Made by a program: the position numbers and the translations under genes
Assembly (NCBI GenBank): GCA_905221605.1
Contig: CAJNDS010002550.1
Coordinates: 218,501-282,500 of the forward strand
Source: Symbiodinium natans
Lineage: Eukaryota; Sar; Dinophyceae; Suessiales; Symbiodiniaceae
Reading direction: 5' to 3'
Length of the DNA: 64,000 nt
Part shown: positions 31,727-40,804 of the stretch, piece by piece
How the letters are laid out: each line of letters starts with the position of its first letter
How positions within the stretch are numbered: position 1 is the stretch's first letter
Notes under the pieces: generated by a model
What the model was told of the DNA's origin: nothing
Databases searched by the model: none
The model's input: the letters and a program-made list of their open reading frames with translations, nothing else

Positions 31727-31812
31727 AAAGCCCGCAGCAAGGCGCAGGAGGCCCTCCGCAAGGCTGAGGAGGCCGAGGCCGCCAGCCGCCAGGCAGCGCA
31801 GGAGGCGCAGGG
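31727..31812 (+). CDS. exon, coiled-coil protein (continued)
   Basis: Acceptor AATCAG; 28 codons with heptad-like KARSKAQEALRKAEEAEAAS then RQAAQEAQ; donor at GGG|GTTTAGGG. Strong charged helix; the clearest exon of this group. Confidence 0.55.
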
Positions 31813-31875
31813 GTTTAGGGTTTTAGGGTTTAGGGTTTAGGGTTCAGGGTTTAGGGTTTAGGGTTTAGGGTTAAT

Positions 31876-31998
31876 GTTGACTTACTGTTGGTTAGTAGGG
31901 AGTGAGGGAATGAGGGCACCCTATATCCCCCTATATACACCCTTTAAGGCATTACGTAGGGTACCCCAGTCCTTCATTCCCTACGAACGAACAGCAAG
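31876..31998. mobile_element. foldback element, family H
   Basis: TACTGTTGGTTAGTAGGGAG...ATTCCCTACGAACGAACAGCA; shares GAATGAGG, CCCTATA and CCCTTTAAGG with 21528-21616 and 55985-56070. Confidence 0.65.
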
Positions 31999-32610
31999 CT
32001 GACGAGGGCGATGGGTCAAATGTTTCTCTCTTCCTCTCTCTCTCGCTCTTTTTCTCTTTTTTTGGAGGGCGGGGGGGGGGGGGGGGGGGGGAGTGAGTTA
32101 AAGCCCTAAACCCTAACCGTTAAGGGAAGGGCGTACTGTTATTAGGGTTGACGGTCGAAGTGGCTTATTAGAGGCTCGATTGGCTTGGACAGACAGACAT
32201 ACACGGGTACAGTTGCAGGGCAGGGAGCGAGAGACGAGGGAGGGAGGGAGGGAGAGGGAGGGAGAGGGAGGGAGAGGGAGGGAGAGGGAGGGAGAGGGAG
32301 GGAGAGAGGGAGAGAGACAGAGAGAGAGAGCGAGAGAAAGCAAAAAAGGTGAGGGCGCAGGTGCACGGGTGGAGGGGGTGGGATAGCGAGCGAAAACCCT
32401 AAACCCTAATTAAACCCTAAACCCTAAACCCTAAACCCTCAAAGGGAGGAGGAGGTGGAAGAGCTTAGGCCTTGAAAGCGGGTTGAGACTCTGCGCGTGT
32501 CCTGGTGTTCAAGGGGCGCAGGTGCCCAGAGATCACAATGATAACCCCCGTATTGGAGGAATGAACCTAGAATCTGCTGAGGATCCCCATCAAACAAGTG
32601 TAAGGCACTG
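31999..32610. other. microsatellites and unique DNA
   Basis: Poly-G run (32072-32091), (GGGAGGGAGA)-type purine microsatellite (32229-32320), short C-strand array (32394-32438). Open frames through the purine tract are artefacts. Confidence 0.6.
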
Positions 32611-32715
32611 GGCTTTGGAGTACTATACTTTAATACTTTTTTGGTTTTGGGTTCCCATTATAGCTACTTATACCCAAAAAGTATATACTTTTTATTCCCG
32701 GGTCTACTCTAGAGG
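32611..32715. mobile_element. family I element, copy without telomeric insert
   Basis: GGGCTTTGGAGTACTATACT...CCCATTATAGCTACTTATACCC...CGGGTCTACTCTAGAGG. The paralogue at 63563-63758 carries a CCCTAAA array in its left half. Confidence 0.7.
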
Positions 32716-33216
32716 TAGGGGCACATTCCTTCATGAAGGGGTATTGGCTCTTTGGGTATGGCGCATCTTCATCGCTAGGGTGAATTGGGCTCTCTGGGTG
32801 TGCCACATCCTCGTTGCAGAAGACTTCTGGGGTAATCCAATGGGCCAAGAGGTATTAAAAGATAAACCCTAAACCCTAGACCCTAAACCCTAAACCCTAG
32901 ATTCAGACAGCGGGAGGGGAAGGAGAACATTGAGAGGCAAAGATGTCAAAAGCGCGGCAACCATTCAGGCCCCAGAGACCAACACATTTTCTTTCTTGAG
33001 GAAGAGACCTTAACCCATATTGGGACCCTTGCTACAACTTAAGTACACTCCTTAGTGAAGGAGTAATTATTGGGCTACCCTAAACCCCAAACCCCAAGCC
33101 CTAAACCCTAAACCCCAAACCCTCAACCCCAAACCCCAAACCCCAAACCCCAAACCCTAAACCCTCTTGGGGGGAGGGAGGCGGTTTCGGGTCGCGCGGC
33201 CACCGCTTCCAATCAG
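32716..33216. other. spacer with C-strand array
   Basis: Unique DNA, short C-strand array 32866-32900, weak exon-like frame 32908-32965 after ATTCAG (not called separately), array 33078-33162. Confidence 0.35.
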
Positions 33217-33246
33217 GCTGCGGAGCGCAGCGCGCGGGCTGCCGAG
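33217..33246 (+). CDS. possible short exon, Ala/Arg-rich
   Basis: Acceptor AATCAG; frame AAERSARAAE, then either a GC donor (GCTTGAAG) or a TGA after one more codon, which would make it a C terminus. Composition fits the coiled-coil exons upstream. Confidence 0.35.
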
Positions 33247-33265
33247 GCTTGAAGCTAAAGCTGGC

Positions 33266-33370
33266 TGTTTAGGGTTTAGGGTTTAGGGTTTAGGGTTTAG
33301 GGCTTAGGGCTTAGGGTTTAGGGTTTAGGGTTCAGGGTTTAGGGCTCAGGGCTTAGGGCTTAGGGTTTAG
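33266..33370. repeat. TTTAGGG array
   Basis: About 15 G-strand units with TTCAGGG and CTTAGGG variants. Confidence 0.93.
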
Positions 33371-33483
33371 GACTCAGCCTTTTCGGGATGTTGTGTTCTG
33401 CATATGTCGCATGATGGTAACCCATGTACAGCTCCTGTAGCGAAAGCCGAGCTTTTGCAGGTCATGGTCTGGAATGCTATCAT

Positions 33484-33637
33484 CATGGGTTCCCCTACTA
33501 CCCCCCTCTATACTACCCCCCCCTAGGTTCCCTCCTTAAATAACCTTAATTAGGCTTAATTAGCCCTAAATAGGCTTAATTATGAGGGACCCTAGGGGGG
33601 TAGAGTATAGAGGGGGGTAGTAGGGGAACCCCTAATG
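33484..33637. mobile_element. foldback MITE, family E, long inverted ends
   Basis: Ends ATGGGTTCCCCTACTACCCC and GGGGTAGTAGGGGAACCCCT extend to about 40 bp of near-perfect inverted repeat; the centre is AT-rich (TTAATTAGGCTTAATTA). Non-coding. Confidence 0.85.
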
Positions 33638-33677
33638 GCATGCTGCGCTCTTTTCTCGTGCAAAGCGTCTGAGACCC

Positions 33678-34020
33678 GCTTGGGATGCTCCCCCTTACTG
33701 GGAGGTTCATGGTACTTCGTAACAAATTGTAACTGTACTTCTAACCCACGTATAAGCCCCTTAAGTGCCCTAATATGGTTATAAGTGCAGTTATAAGTAC
33801 AGTTACAATTAGTTCCTAAGTACCATGAGACTCCAAGTATACTAACAGTCCTTAGTGAAAAGGGATTGTAGTAGCCTTTTTATGATCCCCAGTAAGGCTT
33901 GTTAGTATAAGGGATTATAGTACCCCTTCTATACTCCCCAGCAAGGCTTGTTAGTATAAGGGATCATAGTACCCTTTTTTAATCCCCAGTAAGGCTTGTT
34001 AGTATAAGGGGGAACATTCC
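33678..34020. mobile_element. family B element with nested MITE and internal tandem
   Basis: Left end GCTTGGGATGCTCCCCCTTA and right end TAAGGGGGAACATTCCAA. A family A MITE (33698-33839) sits within it at a TA, and the interior is a triplicated unit of about 58 bp (AAGGCTTGTTAGTATAAGGG at about 33891, 33943 and 33993). Confidence 0.8.
33698..33839. mobile_element. family A MITE nested in a family B element
   Basis: CTGGGAGGTTCATGGTACTT...AAGTACCATGAGACTCCAAG bounded by TA, interrupting family B; shows family A was mobile after family B inserted. Confidence 0.85.
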
Positions 34021-35211
34021 AACTGACCGCCATGAACTGAAGCAGCCACAGCCACTAACAGCGACACCACAGCTGCCAACGTTGCCAAGTCCCTTGCTGC
34101 TCGTGCTGGTGCTGCTGTCACACAACAATGATATCTTGTGGGTTTCCGATATTCGGGGTGCCTTGTTGGGGTCCTTATCACAAAGGGATTCCTTCTATTT
34201 GGGGGTCCATGTTACGGGTCCCTTTTTCTCGTAAACTCCCATTTGCCCGTGGCTAGTGGCTCGGTGGAGCTGAACGTCTCAAGTTCTCGACTCCGATTTG
34301 TCCAGTCTGACTGTGCTTTCTCGCTTTAGCGCTGCCGAGAAGCCGTGACAAGCTATTGACATGAAGACAAACTTGTTAGAGACACCCTGAACCCACCCAT
34401 TGCCATGGAAACCCTCAACCCAGCTCAATAAACTTCGTCACTGCATGAAGCATACGCGTTCGACACTTGTAGCACCAAACCTCCGCTGCAAGGCGGAGCA
34501 CGCTGCGAGCGAAGGGAAGGCGGGCTAAACCTTACGTCGGGAAATGTCGGGAAGTAGGGCTACAGGGTCTAGAGCTGCGTTTTATAGAAGGTCGATGGTC
34601 TTTGGGCTTGTGCTCTTTTCGCGTAAACCCTGCACCCTGAACCCTCAACCCTCTACCCTAAACCCTAGTAGGCTTGGGGTCGAGGGCTCAGGCATTCAGG
34701 ATTTCGGGCTTAGGGGTGCGGATTTAGAGTTTAGGGCTCAGGATTTGAGGTTGAGGTGTCAGGGCTTGGGTTCAGGGTTTAGGGTGTAGGGTTTAGGGTT
34801 TAGGGTTTAGGGTTTAGGGTTTAGGGTTTAGGGTTTAGGGTTTAGGGTTTAGGGTTTAGGGTTTAGGGTTTAGGGTTTGGAGAGTTAGGGGTCAGGACCG
34901 ATGATCGAGGGAAGCCGACTTGCTTCACGGACACCTGGATCATCGGGCACGTGCCTTCAAATACCCACAAGTCCTTCTAGGTTTGCCGTGGCCGCGGTAT
35001 TCGGCTGTGTTCGGGGGGTTAGTATATCTGTGGAGGCAGGTACCATAGAAGCCTGTTCAGGCATGGTTTTAGGTACCTAAACCCTATCCCGCTGGGTTGA
35101 CCCCCAAACCCTAAACTCTAAACCCCACACCCTAAACCTTATGAACCCTTCGGGTTGAAACCCTGTAAAGCCTACACACCCTAAACCCGAAACCCTCTGG
35201 CTTCAAATCAG
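34021..35211. other. unique DNA and a TTTAGGG array
   Basis: Unique 34021-34620 with no recognisable exon, short C-strand patch 34630-34665, decayed then clean G-strand array 34690-34882, unique DNA with decayed C-strand words to 35200. Confidence 0.4.
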
Positions 35212-35298
35212 TTTGCAAGGCAGTGGCCCGCAATTTCGGCATGGATGCCATGGGAAGCCGCTGCAACATGCTGATGACCGTCCAGGCCACAATTGTCG
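35212..35298 (+). CDS. putative exon, unknown protein
   Basis: Acceptor AATCAG; frame CKAVARNFGMDAMGSRCNML followed by MTVQATIV; donor GTCG|GTTTTGGG. Clearly protein-like; the family is not recognised. It is the last exon island before the retroelement. Confidence 0.5.
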
Positions 35299-35698
35299 GT
35301 TTTGGGGGGTTTTGAGGTTTGAGGGGAGTTTAAGGCTTTAAGGTTGAGGGGAAAACAAAGGGGCTTAGGGGTTTCGGGATTTAGGGGTTTGGGGGGTTTA
35401 GGGGGTTAGGGTTTAGGGTTTAGTGGGTAGGGCTACCATGCAGGACAATTAGGTACCGCCCGACGCCCTCCCTAAAACAGCAGACACACTTAAGGCTCTT
35501 GGCGTGAGCCCTTTGGGCTTACGGGCGCATTCTTTCGGCGGGGAAAGGTTCACCTATGACCCCCCCCCCCCAAAAAAAAAAAAAAAAAAGTGCCACTCAT
35601 CCACATTTTGTTAAGCCCTAAACCCTAAACCCCAAGCCCTAAACCCTAAACCCCAAGCCCTAAACCCTAAACCCTGAACCCCAAAACCCTAAACCCTA
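35299..35698. other. decayed arrays and C/A homopolymers
   Basis: G-rich decayed repeat 35299-35430, unique 35431-35560, poly-C/poly-A junction (35561-35589), C-strand array 35615-35698 that is the left target of the retroelement. Confidence 0.6.
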
Positions 35699-35985
35699 TA
35701 CGGGGGGACAACCAAGGAAGGAAATCAACTCCCCTAATCGCCCTGAACTTATATTTCCCAGATCGAACCAAGAAACAACCAAGAACACGGATAAGAGCAA
35801 CCCAGGGGGGAAGGAAAGGGGGAAGGAATCCACACCCTTACCAAACCCTAAGAACCCAGGCACTTCTTTTTGAACTTGTGGCTTTCTGTTCAAGCCCATC
35901 TTGAGCCAAATACGATTACCGATTTCATTAACCCTTCCAACTTCCAACACTAACTCCTTTCTACAATACCAATTGCAGCTCCGCA
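35699..35985 (-). repeat. 3' LTR
   Basis: 285 of 287 bases equal the 5' LTR; mismatches are at 35922-35923. It contains TTTGGCTCAAG (minus strand) at 35900-35910. Confidence 0.92.
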
Positions 35986-35998
35986 CTCCCCCTGTCCT
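35986..35998 (-). promoter_or_regulatory. polypurine tract
   Basis: AGGACAGGGGGAG on the minus strand immediately precedes the 3' LTR (TGCGGAG), the expected plus-strand primer. Confidence 0.8.
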
Positions 35999-36355
35999 AG
36001 GATTTCCTAGGACACATTGGAGATGCAGATCTTTTGGCCAAAAACTGCCATTACGGCAGCAGCCAGCTGCTTGAAATGCAAATTGTGGTTTAACGTCTTC
36101 CAGGACGGAATTATAGCACATTGGCTAACCTACTACCCATAGAGAATCTTTTTTCACCTTGATCCTCTCATCACTGAAGACTCCTTGGCCTTCTTCACCA
36201 CAAACCGTGGTCTTCGCTACGCGAAAAGCTACTGACTCCTACTATCAGGGATTTCCATACCCTTAATAGTAACCACCACCTTGTCAGCACATTGGCTGTT
36301 CCAGCGCACCGGTCTCCAGAAAGAGAAAAACCATCCCTTCATCCATACCATCCAA
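35999..36355 (-). other. retroelement 3' untranslated region
   Basis: About 357 bp between the stop of the second half and the polypurine tract, with stops in all frames and no recognised domain. Confidence 0.6.
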
Positions 36356-39300
36356 TCACTTCTTTTTCCGATTGTTGGCAATCTTGAGGTGAAGTTGCAG
36401 CAGAATATACTCCAGGTCCGAAATCGTAAGAATAGGATCCTGTATGCCCCTTTGAATTGAGGATACCAATCCTTCTCTCTTCGCATCCTCAATCGCCTGG
36501 CAAGATTGATCCAGCTCTTCATTCGCATTGGCAGACCCTGGTGCCTCCGCATCGGATGGACGATCCTTTTCCTCAGGATCTTGCACCATTACCACCTCTT
36601 CTTTTTTGGGACTCTGACTTTTCTCCTTCTTCTTTGTCTTTCCACCGACATTTGACTTTGTGCGCGCTTTTGAGGCTTTTTCCACTGCAGAAACCACCAC
36701 ATTGGATGATGATCCACCCTTCTCAATGACCGCCGGCATCTTCTTCGGCTTTGGAACCATGAGGGTATAAGGATCTTCGATAGCTGCAGCTTTCCTCTTC
36801 TTTTTTACCTTTTTCTTCTCCTCCTCAACGGCAACCTCCGTCTCCGAAGTCTCAACCACTTCTTTTTCGGCAGGAATATCTTTGCTGGACTCCCCTTCTA
36901 GGGACCTCTTTTTCCCTTTTTTGGGATCCTTTTCTTCTCCCAAATTGGCTCGCTCATACCATATCCTCAGGTCATTGACCCATTCTTCCACCTCCGCGAG
37001 CGAAACATCGTACGACTTCACTACTTCGAGAAGTTCCAGCACTGACAACATTTCAGTGGTCCACGAAACCCATACTTGATCCATGTAGTCAGCATCTCCA
37101 GTGATCTTCAGGAGTTTGAACAATGGGTCCGCCTCTGCTCGAGCCAAATCTGACTTGCCATTGGACAGAAATGAAATCGCCTCCATCAACAGTTCCGTCA
37201 TCTTGGTCTCTTCGTCATAAACCATAAAATCCTCCTCATCATCACCGAACTGTTCAGGAGAGATCTCCTTTTTTCCACCATTTGCACCAGACTTTCTCCT
37301 TGGACCATCCCTTGGGGGCGTCCTTGGAGACCTTGGCCTCTGTTTTTCCAACGGAACCTCATGTCCAAAGACACACCTGTCACCAAACCGACACTTCCCA
37401 GACCGAGCAAACTGGACGCACCTCACACCAGTTGCATCATGCGAGAACTCACAATCCTTTCCAGCGAAACATTCTCTCCCTGCCACATAGTACTTGCACC
37501 AATATGAATGTAGCACCACATCATCTTCGGAATGGATGAATTTGCAGTCGTCACCAAATTTGCAGCGATCTTTCCCTTTGCCAAACCAATAGCAGAAACC
37601 CTTCTTCCTCTTCTCCAAGCGCTCTGCCTCATACCGGTCCATAGGGCGACTGTGCTCTACATGAACATTGCCATGTACCTGGGGACTGCTCCCTTCACCC
37701 GACGTGCTATCAGTATTTGGTGCTTGGAGTACAGCTGGAAAACCTGGCCTTGGTCCTACCACCTTCATGATCGGTTTTCCGCCAACTCCTGAGCCATGCT
37801 GAGACGATCCAAAAACATTGAACATCTTCATGAAGGCCTTCCTAGCGCCAATCTTCTGCACCCTTTTGATTGGACGTTTCATTGCTCCAACCTTGCATCC
37901 AGATGCATTCAAACGACGCAACCTTCTAAACCCAACTCTATGTCCCTTCTTCCAAAGAGCCATAAGAATTTTAGAGGCAGTAACATTCTCCACCTCTACC
38001 TTTTCCAATGATCCCTCACTTCCCGGAACAAACCCATCCATATCTGAAGACCTTTCCATCTTTTTTGACACCACTTCGTCGAGGTAGTCTTCTGAAATCC
38101 AGGGAAAGTTCCCCTTAGAGGAAGGATTGTCATCATTGTTTGGTCCTTCACCAGGATATCCTTTGGTGCTGTCAAAGATCTTACCAGTAGTGCGGTCCTG
38201 CATAGAGAAATTCGAAGCCACGCGGGAGTACACTGACCACAAGAAAATCCTTGTGTCCGCCAGTCTGGATGACCCACTGGATTTCTCCTCTTCCGGAGAA
38301 ACTTCTGGCGCTTTGCCCTTCCCTCCAGTGTCACCGCTTGTCTCACCTCCAGCATCTTCAATGGGAATAAGGGATTCATTGTTCCCTTGATCAAGCACCG
38401 CATCCTCTAGTCCAAGAACTTCCAGCATCGCTGTCGAAGGATCCACCTCCTCATCCGCATCGTCGTCCATCCTTCTCCAGAGAGCCTCCAATTGGTCCGC
38501 ACAAGTCGCCGCTTGAAGAAACTCCATCAACCGAGCCCTCCCGCGCTGCCAGAGAAATTCTGAAACCATCACCGACCCTTGTGCTCCCAGATTCAGGAAT
38601 GGGTGAACCATTTTGGCTACCCTCGCCATAAGTTCAATATGAACTTCCATGCCTGGACTGCGGCTCCAATCATAGGCAATTGCCTCCATAGCAGTACCAA
38701 ACTTGTCCGTATTCTTGAATTCCCCTTCCAGACCAGGAGACAACAAGGCACCCATCACCGAAAGAGGGTAATTCCCCACCGCCGGCAAGCACGGGTTGTC
38801 ATGGAACGAATGATGCAGGTCAGTATAATATCCTTGATCTCTCCTTTGAAAAAGGAGTGTTCCAGTCCCTAGCTGGGCATTCATTTCATCCACTTGAACC
38901 ATTTCAGCACATATCCTCTGTGCCAGGTGCGCCATTGCTGGCCAGACGGTACGATCGGTCAGACCGCGACGCATAACCCAATCAGTTGTTGGCGACTGGA
39001 TCAGCGTTCCTGGATCATACACCATAACCATTGCACCGTCTCCCATTGACTGATCAGCATCGTCCTCCAGTGCCAGGTTCTCATCCTGTTCGCTTGCACC
39101 CTCGGATGACATGCTAATAACCAAATTTCGATCCATCTTATTGGACCCTTTTTGGCAATCTCTTTGCCCCATTGGCAACTTGCCAACTGCAACCTTCCAA
39201 TAAATTCGAGTCAGAAGGCCTTTCACCAGCAATTGCTGAAGGTCACTCCTCACCGGACCACCATCCAACATCTTCGCATCATTACCACGGAGATCATTGC

Positions 39301-40774
39301 TCCCGCCTTCTCCTTCTTTTTGGTCGGTCTCCTCGCCAGAAATCTGTACTGCTCCTTCCGGCGCCGTCTCCTGTCCAGCCACTTCATGCCCAGGAAGAAC
39401 TTGAGCGCTTTCAGAGACATTCACCTGTCCAGCAGCACCTTGCCCAGGTAAAACCTCATCCGTGGAGCCCACCGCCAGCGAACCAACCATAACTGAACCA
39501 TCCCTTGTTCTTTTTTGAGACCGTTCAGCTCGACGAGAAGGTTGTGGTAGCGAAAAAACTTGTGAAGTCACTTCTTGGCGGGTCTCCCCCCGCGACGCTT
39601 TGTCGCGCCCTTCGCCAAGGTGAACCGATTTTTTCGGCCCATCATTGGAGCCTGAAGAACCACTTTGTGGAACATTGCCACGACTCGCAGTTCTCCACGA
39701 ATCCCTTTCTTGCAAAAAGAGTTCCTTCAGGCGTTGTACCGCATTGGTCTCCTCCTCGCTTGAATCGCTTGAGGAAGCGGCATACGAGACCAAAGCCTCC
39801 GCCTGGTCATCATCATCCACCACATCTGCCCACGCTCTGCTGAATGGATACGACAAACCACCACGAGGTTTCACCGGCTCCAGTGGCTTCGGTTTTTCCA
39901 CCACTTCCGCCAGTTGCACTCGTCGTTGTGACCGAGATCGTGGCACCTGTCGCACCTGTTTTTTGTCCAGCAAGGGCCTTCCCCTTCTTACAGGGTTTGA
40001 TCTTGACCGATACTTTTTCGTTGGTGGATTCACCGGCGGCATTCCAACTCCCACCAACCGCAGCTTCTGTACGCACAACGGAGACCTCTGCGCAAGCGTC
40101 CAACCATCACGGTACCTGACCTTATCAAAAAGCTCCCGATAGGAACCTCTCGGCATAGTTTTTGCACCGGAGTCTTCAGCTTCACGCACCTGAGTGAGGG
40201 TTCGCACCGCCGCTCTTCCAGTCCCTTTGTTCCCAGAAGATTGTTGTACCCGTACAGATGCATCAGAAGGAACTGCCTTTTCCGGTCCTCCCGGTCGATA
40301 TCGGACCTCACCCACCAATTGCAGAATTTTGCATGCGGTCACTTTGTTGATCCCTTTGTCAACCAAATCTTCCACAAAGATGAACTCTTGCAAGTCCGAC
40401 ACATTGGTCACACCAAGCGTAATCATCACCTCACTTACATGAGGGGTATACACCCACAGGTGTGCGTTGCGAGCCATCCAATTTTCAATCGGCTCCTCCG
40501 GATTGTGAAGCTGAGTACTAGTGGATGCAGCCACCGAATTCTTTTGCTCATCAGCTTCTACTTCATCCAGAATACCTTTTTCACCATCTTTTTGTGACAC
40601 ATTGGTCATTTGCAGTGCTTTTGGTGCCGAGGATGAGGAAGATTCAGCTCCCCCACTTGCAGGTGGCTGAAAAGTGCTTCTGTCCGAGATCTCCCATCCT
40701 CTCTCCTTTTCAAACCGGACCTGATTGGCCACGTGTACCAGGTGTTTCAGGAGTGTTGACCGCTCCTCGGACAT
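36356..40774 (-). CDS. Gag-like protein, C-terminal half (three CCCH fingers)
   Basis: 1,472 codons in the same frame as the upstream half, 27 nt after its stop; the first Met is arbitrary if readthrough occurs. Residues about 96-155 form a small helical, SAM-like segment (WMARNAHLWVYTPHVSEVMI onward). The middle (about 580-770) is a globular region I cannot name. Three tandem CCCH fingers lie near 1058-1137 (CYWFGKGKDRCKFGDDCKFI, then H; CKYYVAGRECFAGKDCEFSH; CVQFARSGKCRFGDRCVFGH), followed by a helical stretch and a Lys-rich, nuclear-signal-like tail (KKKVKKKRK). No catalytic pol motif. Most likely one polyprotein with the upstream half. Confidence 0.8.
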   Translation of the reverse strand: MSEERSTLLKHLVHVANQVRFEKERGWEISDRSTFQPPASGGAESSSSSAPKALQMTNVSQKDGEKGILDEVEADEQKNSVAASTSTQLHNPEEPIENWMARNAHLWVYTPHVSEVMITLGVTNVSDLQEFIFVEDLVDKGINKVTACKILQLVGEVRYRPGGPEKAVPSDASVRVQQSSGNKGTGRAAVRTLTQVREAEDSGAKTMPRGSYRELFDKVRYRDGWTLAQRSPLCVQKLRLVGVGMPPVNPPTKKYRSRSNPVRRGRPLLDKKQVRQVPRSRSQRRVQLAEVVEKPKPLEPVKPRGGLSYPFSRAWADVVDDDDQAEALVSYAASSSDSSEEETNAVQRLKELFLQERDSWRTASRGNVPQSGSSGSNDGPKKSVHLGEGRDKASRGETRQEVTSQVFSLPQPSRRAERSQKRTRDGSVMVGSLAVGSTDEVLPGQGAAGQVNVSESAQVLPGHEVAGQETAPEGAVQISGEETDQKEGEGGSNDLRGNDAKMLDGGPVRSDLQQLLVKGLLTRIYWKVAVGKLPMGQRDCQKGSNKMDRNLVISMSSEGASEQDENLALEDDADQSMGDGAMVMVYDPGTLIQSPTTDWVMRRGLTDRTVWPAMAHLAQRICAEMVQVDEMNAQLGTGTLLFQRRDQGYYTDLHHSFHDNPCLPAVGNYPLSVMGALLSPGLEGEFKNTDKFGTAMEAIAYDWSRSPGMEVHIELMARVAKMVHPFLNLGAQGSVMVSEFLWQRGRARLMEFLQAATCADQLEALWRRMDDDADEEVDPSTAMLEVLGLEDAVLDQGNNESLIPIEDAGGETSGDTGGKGKAPEVSPEEEKSSGSSRLADTRIFLWSVYSRVASNFSMQDRTTGKIFDSTKGYPGEGPNNDDNPSSKGNFPWISEDYLDEVVSKKMERSSDMDGFVPGSEGSLEKVEVENVTASKILMALWKKGHRVGFRRLRRLNASGCKVGAMKRPIKRVQKIGARKAFMKMFNVFGSSQHGSGVGGKPIMKVVGPRPGFPAVLQAPNTDSTSGEGSSPQVHGNVHVEHSRPMDRYEAERLEKRKKGFCYWFGKGKDRCKFGDDCKFIHSEDDVVLHSYWCKYYVAGRECFAGKDCEFSHDATGVRCVQFARSGKCRFGDRCVFGHEVPLEKQRPRSPRTPPRDGPRRKSGANGGKKEISPEQFGDDEEDFMVYDEETKMTELLMEAISFLSNGKSDLARAEADPLFKLLKITGDADYMDQVWVSWTTEMLSVLELLEVVKSYDVSLAEVEEWVNDLRIWYERANLGEEKDPKKGKKRSLEGESSKDIPAEKEVVETSETEVAVEEEKKKVKKKRKAAAIEDPYTLMVPKPKKMPAVIEKGGSSSNVVVSAVEKASKARTKSNVGGKTKKKEKSQSPKKEEVVMVQDPEEKDRPSDAEAPGSANANEELDQSCQAIEDAKREGLVSSIQRGIQDPILTISDLEYILLQLHLKIANNRKKK

Positions 40775-40801
40775 CTCGTCGTGTGAGTACTTGCAGAAAT
40801 T

Positions 40802-40804
40802 TTA
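40802..40804 (-). other. in-frame TAA inside a CCCH zinc finger
   Basis: The sequence around the stop reads CFDYYLRGRCRKG, stop, NFCKYSHDE. Without the stop codon the finger has C-x8-C-x5-C-x3-H, the spacing of the finger cores elsewhere in the element; the TAA looks like one extra in-frame triplet. The downstream frame stays open for another 1,481 codons. Confidence 0.85.

Noticed and set aside
32483-32872. 129-codon plus-strand frame
   Set aside because: Much of it reads through the family I foldback element; no family resemblance.
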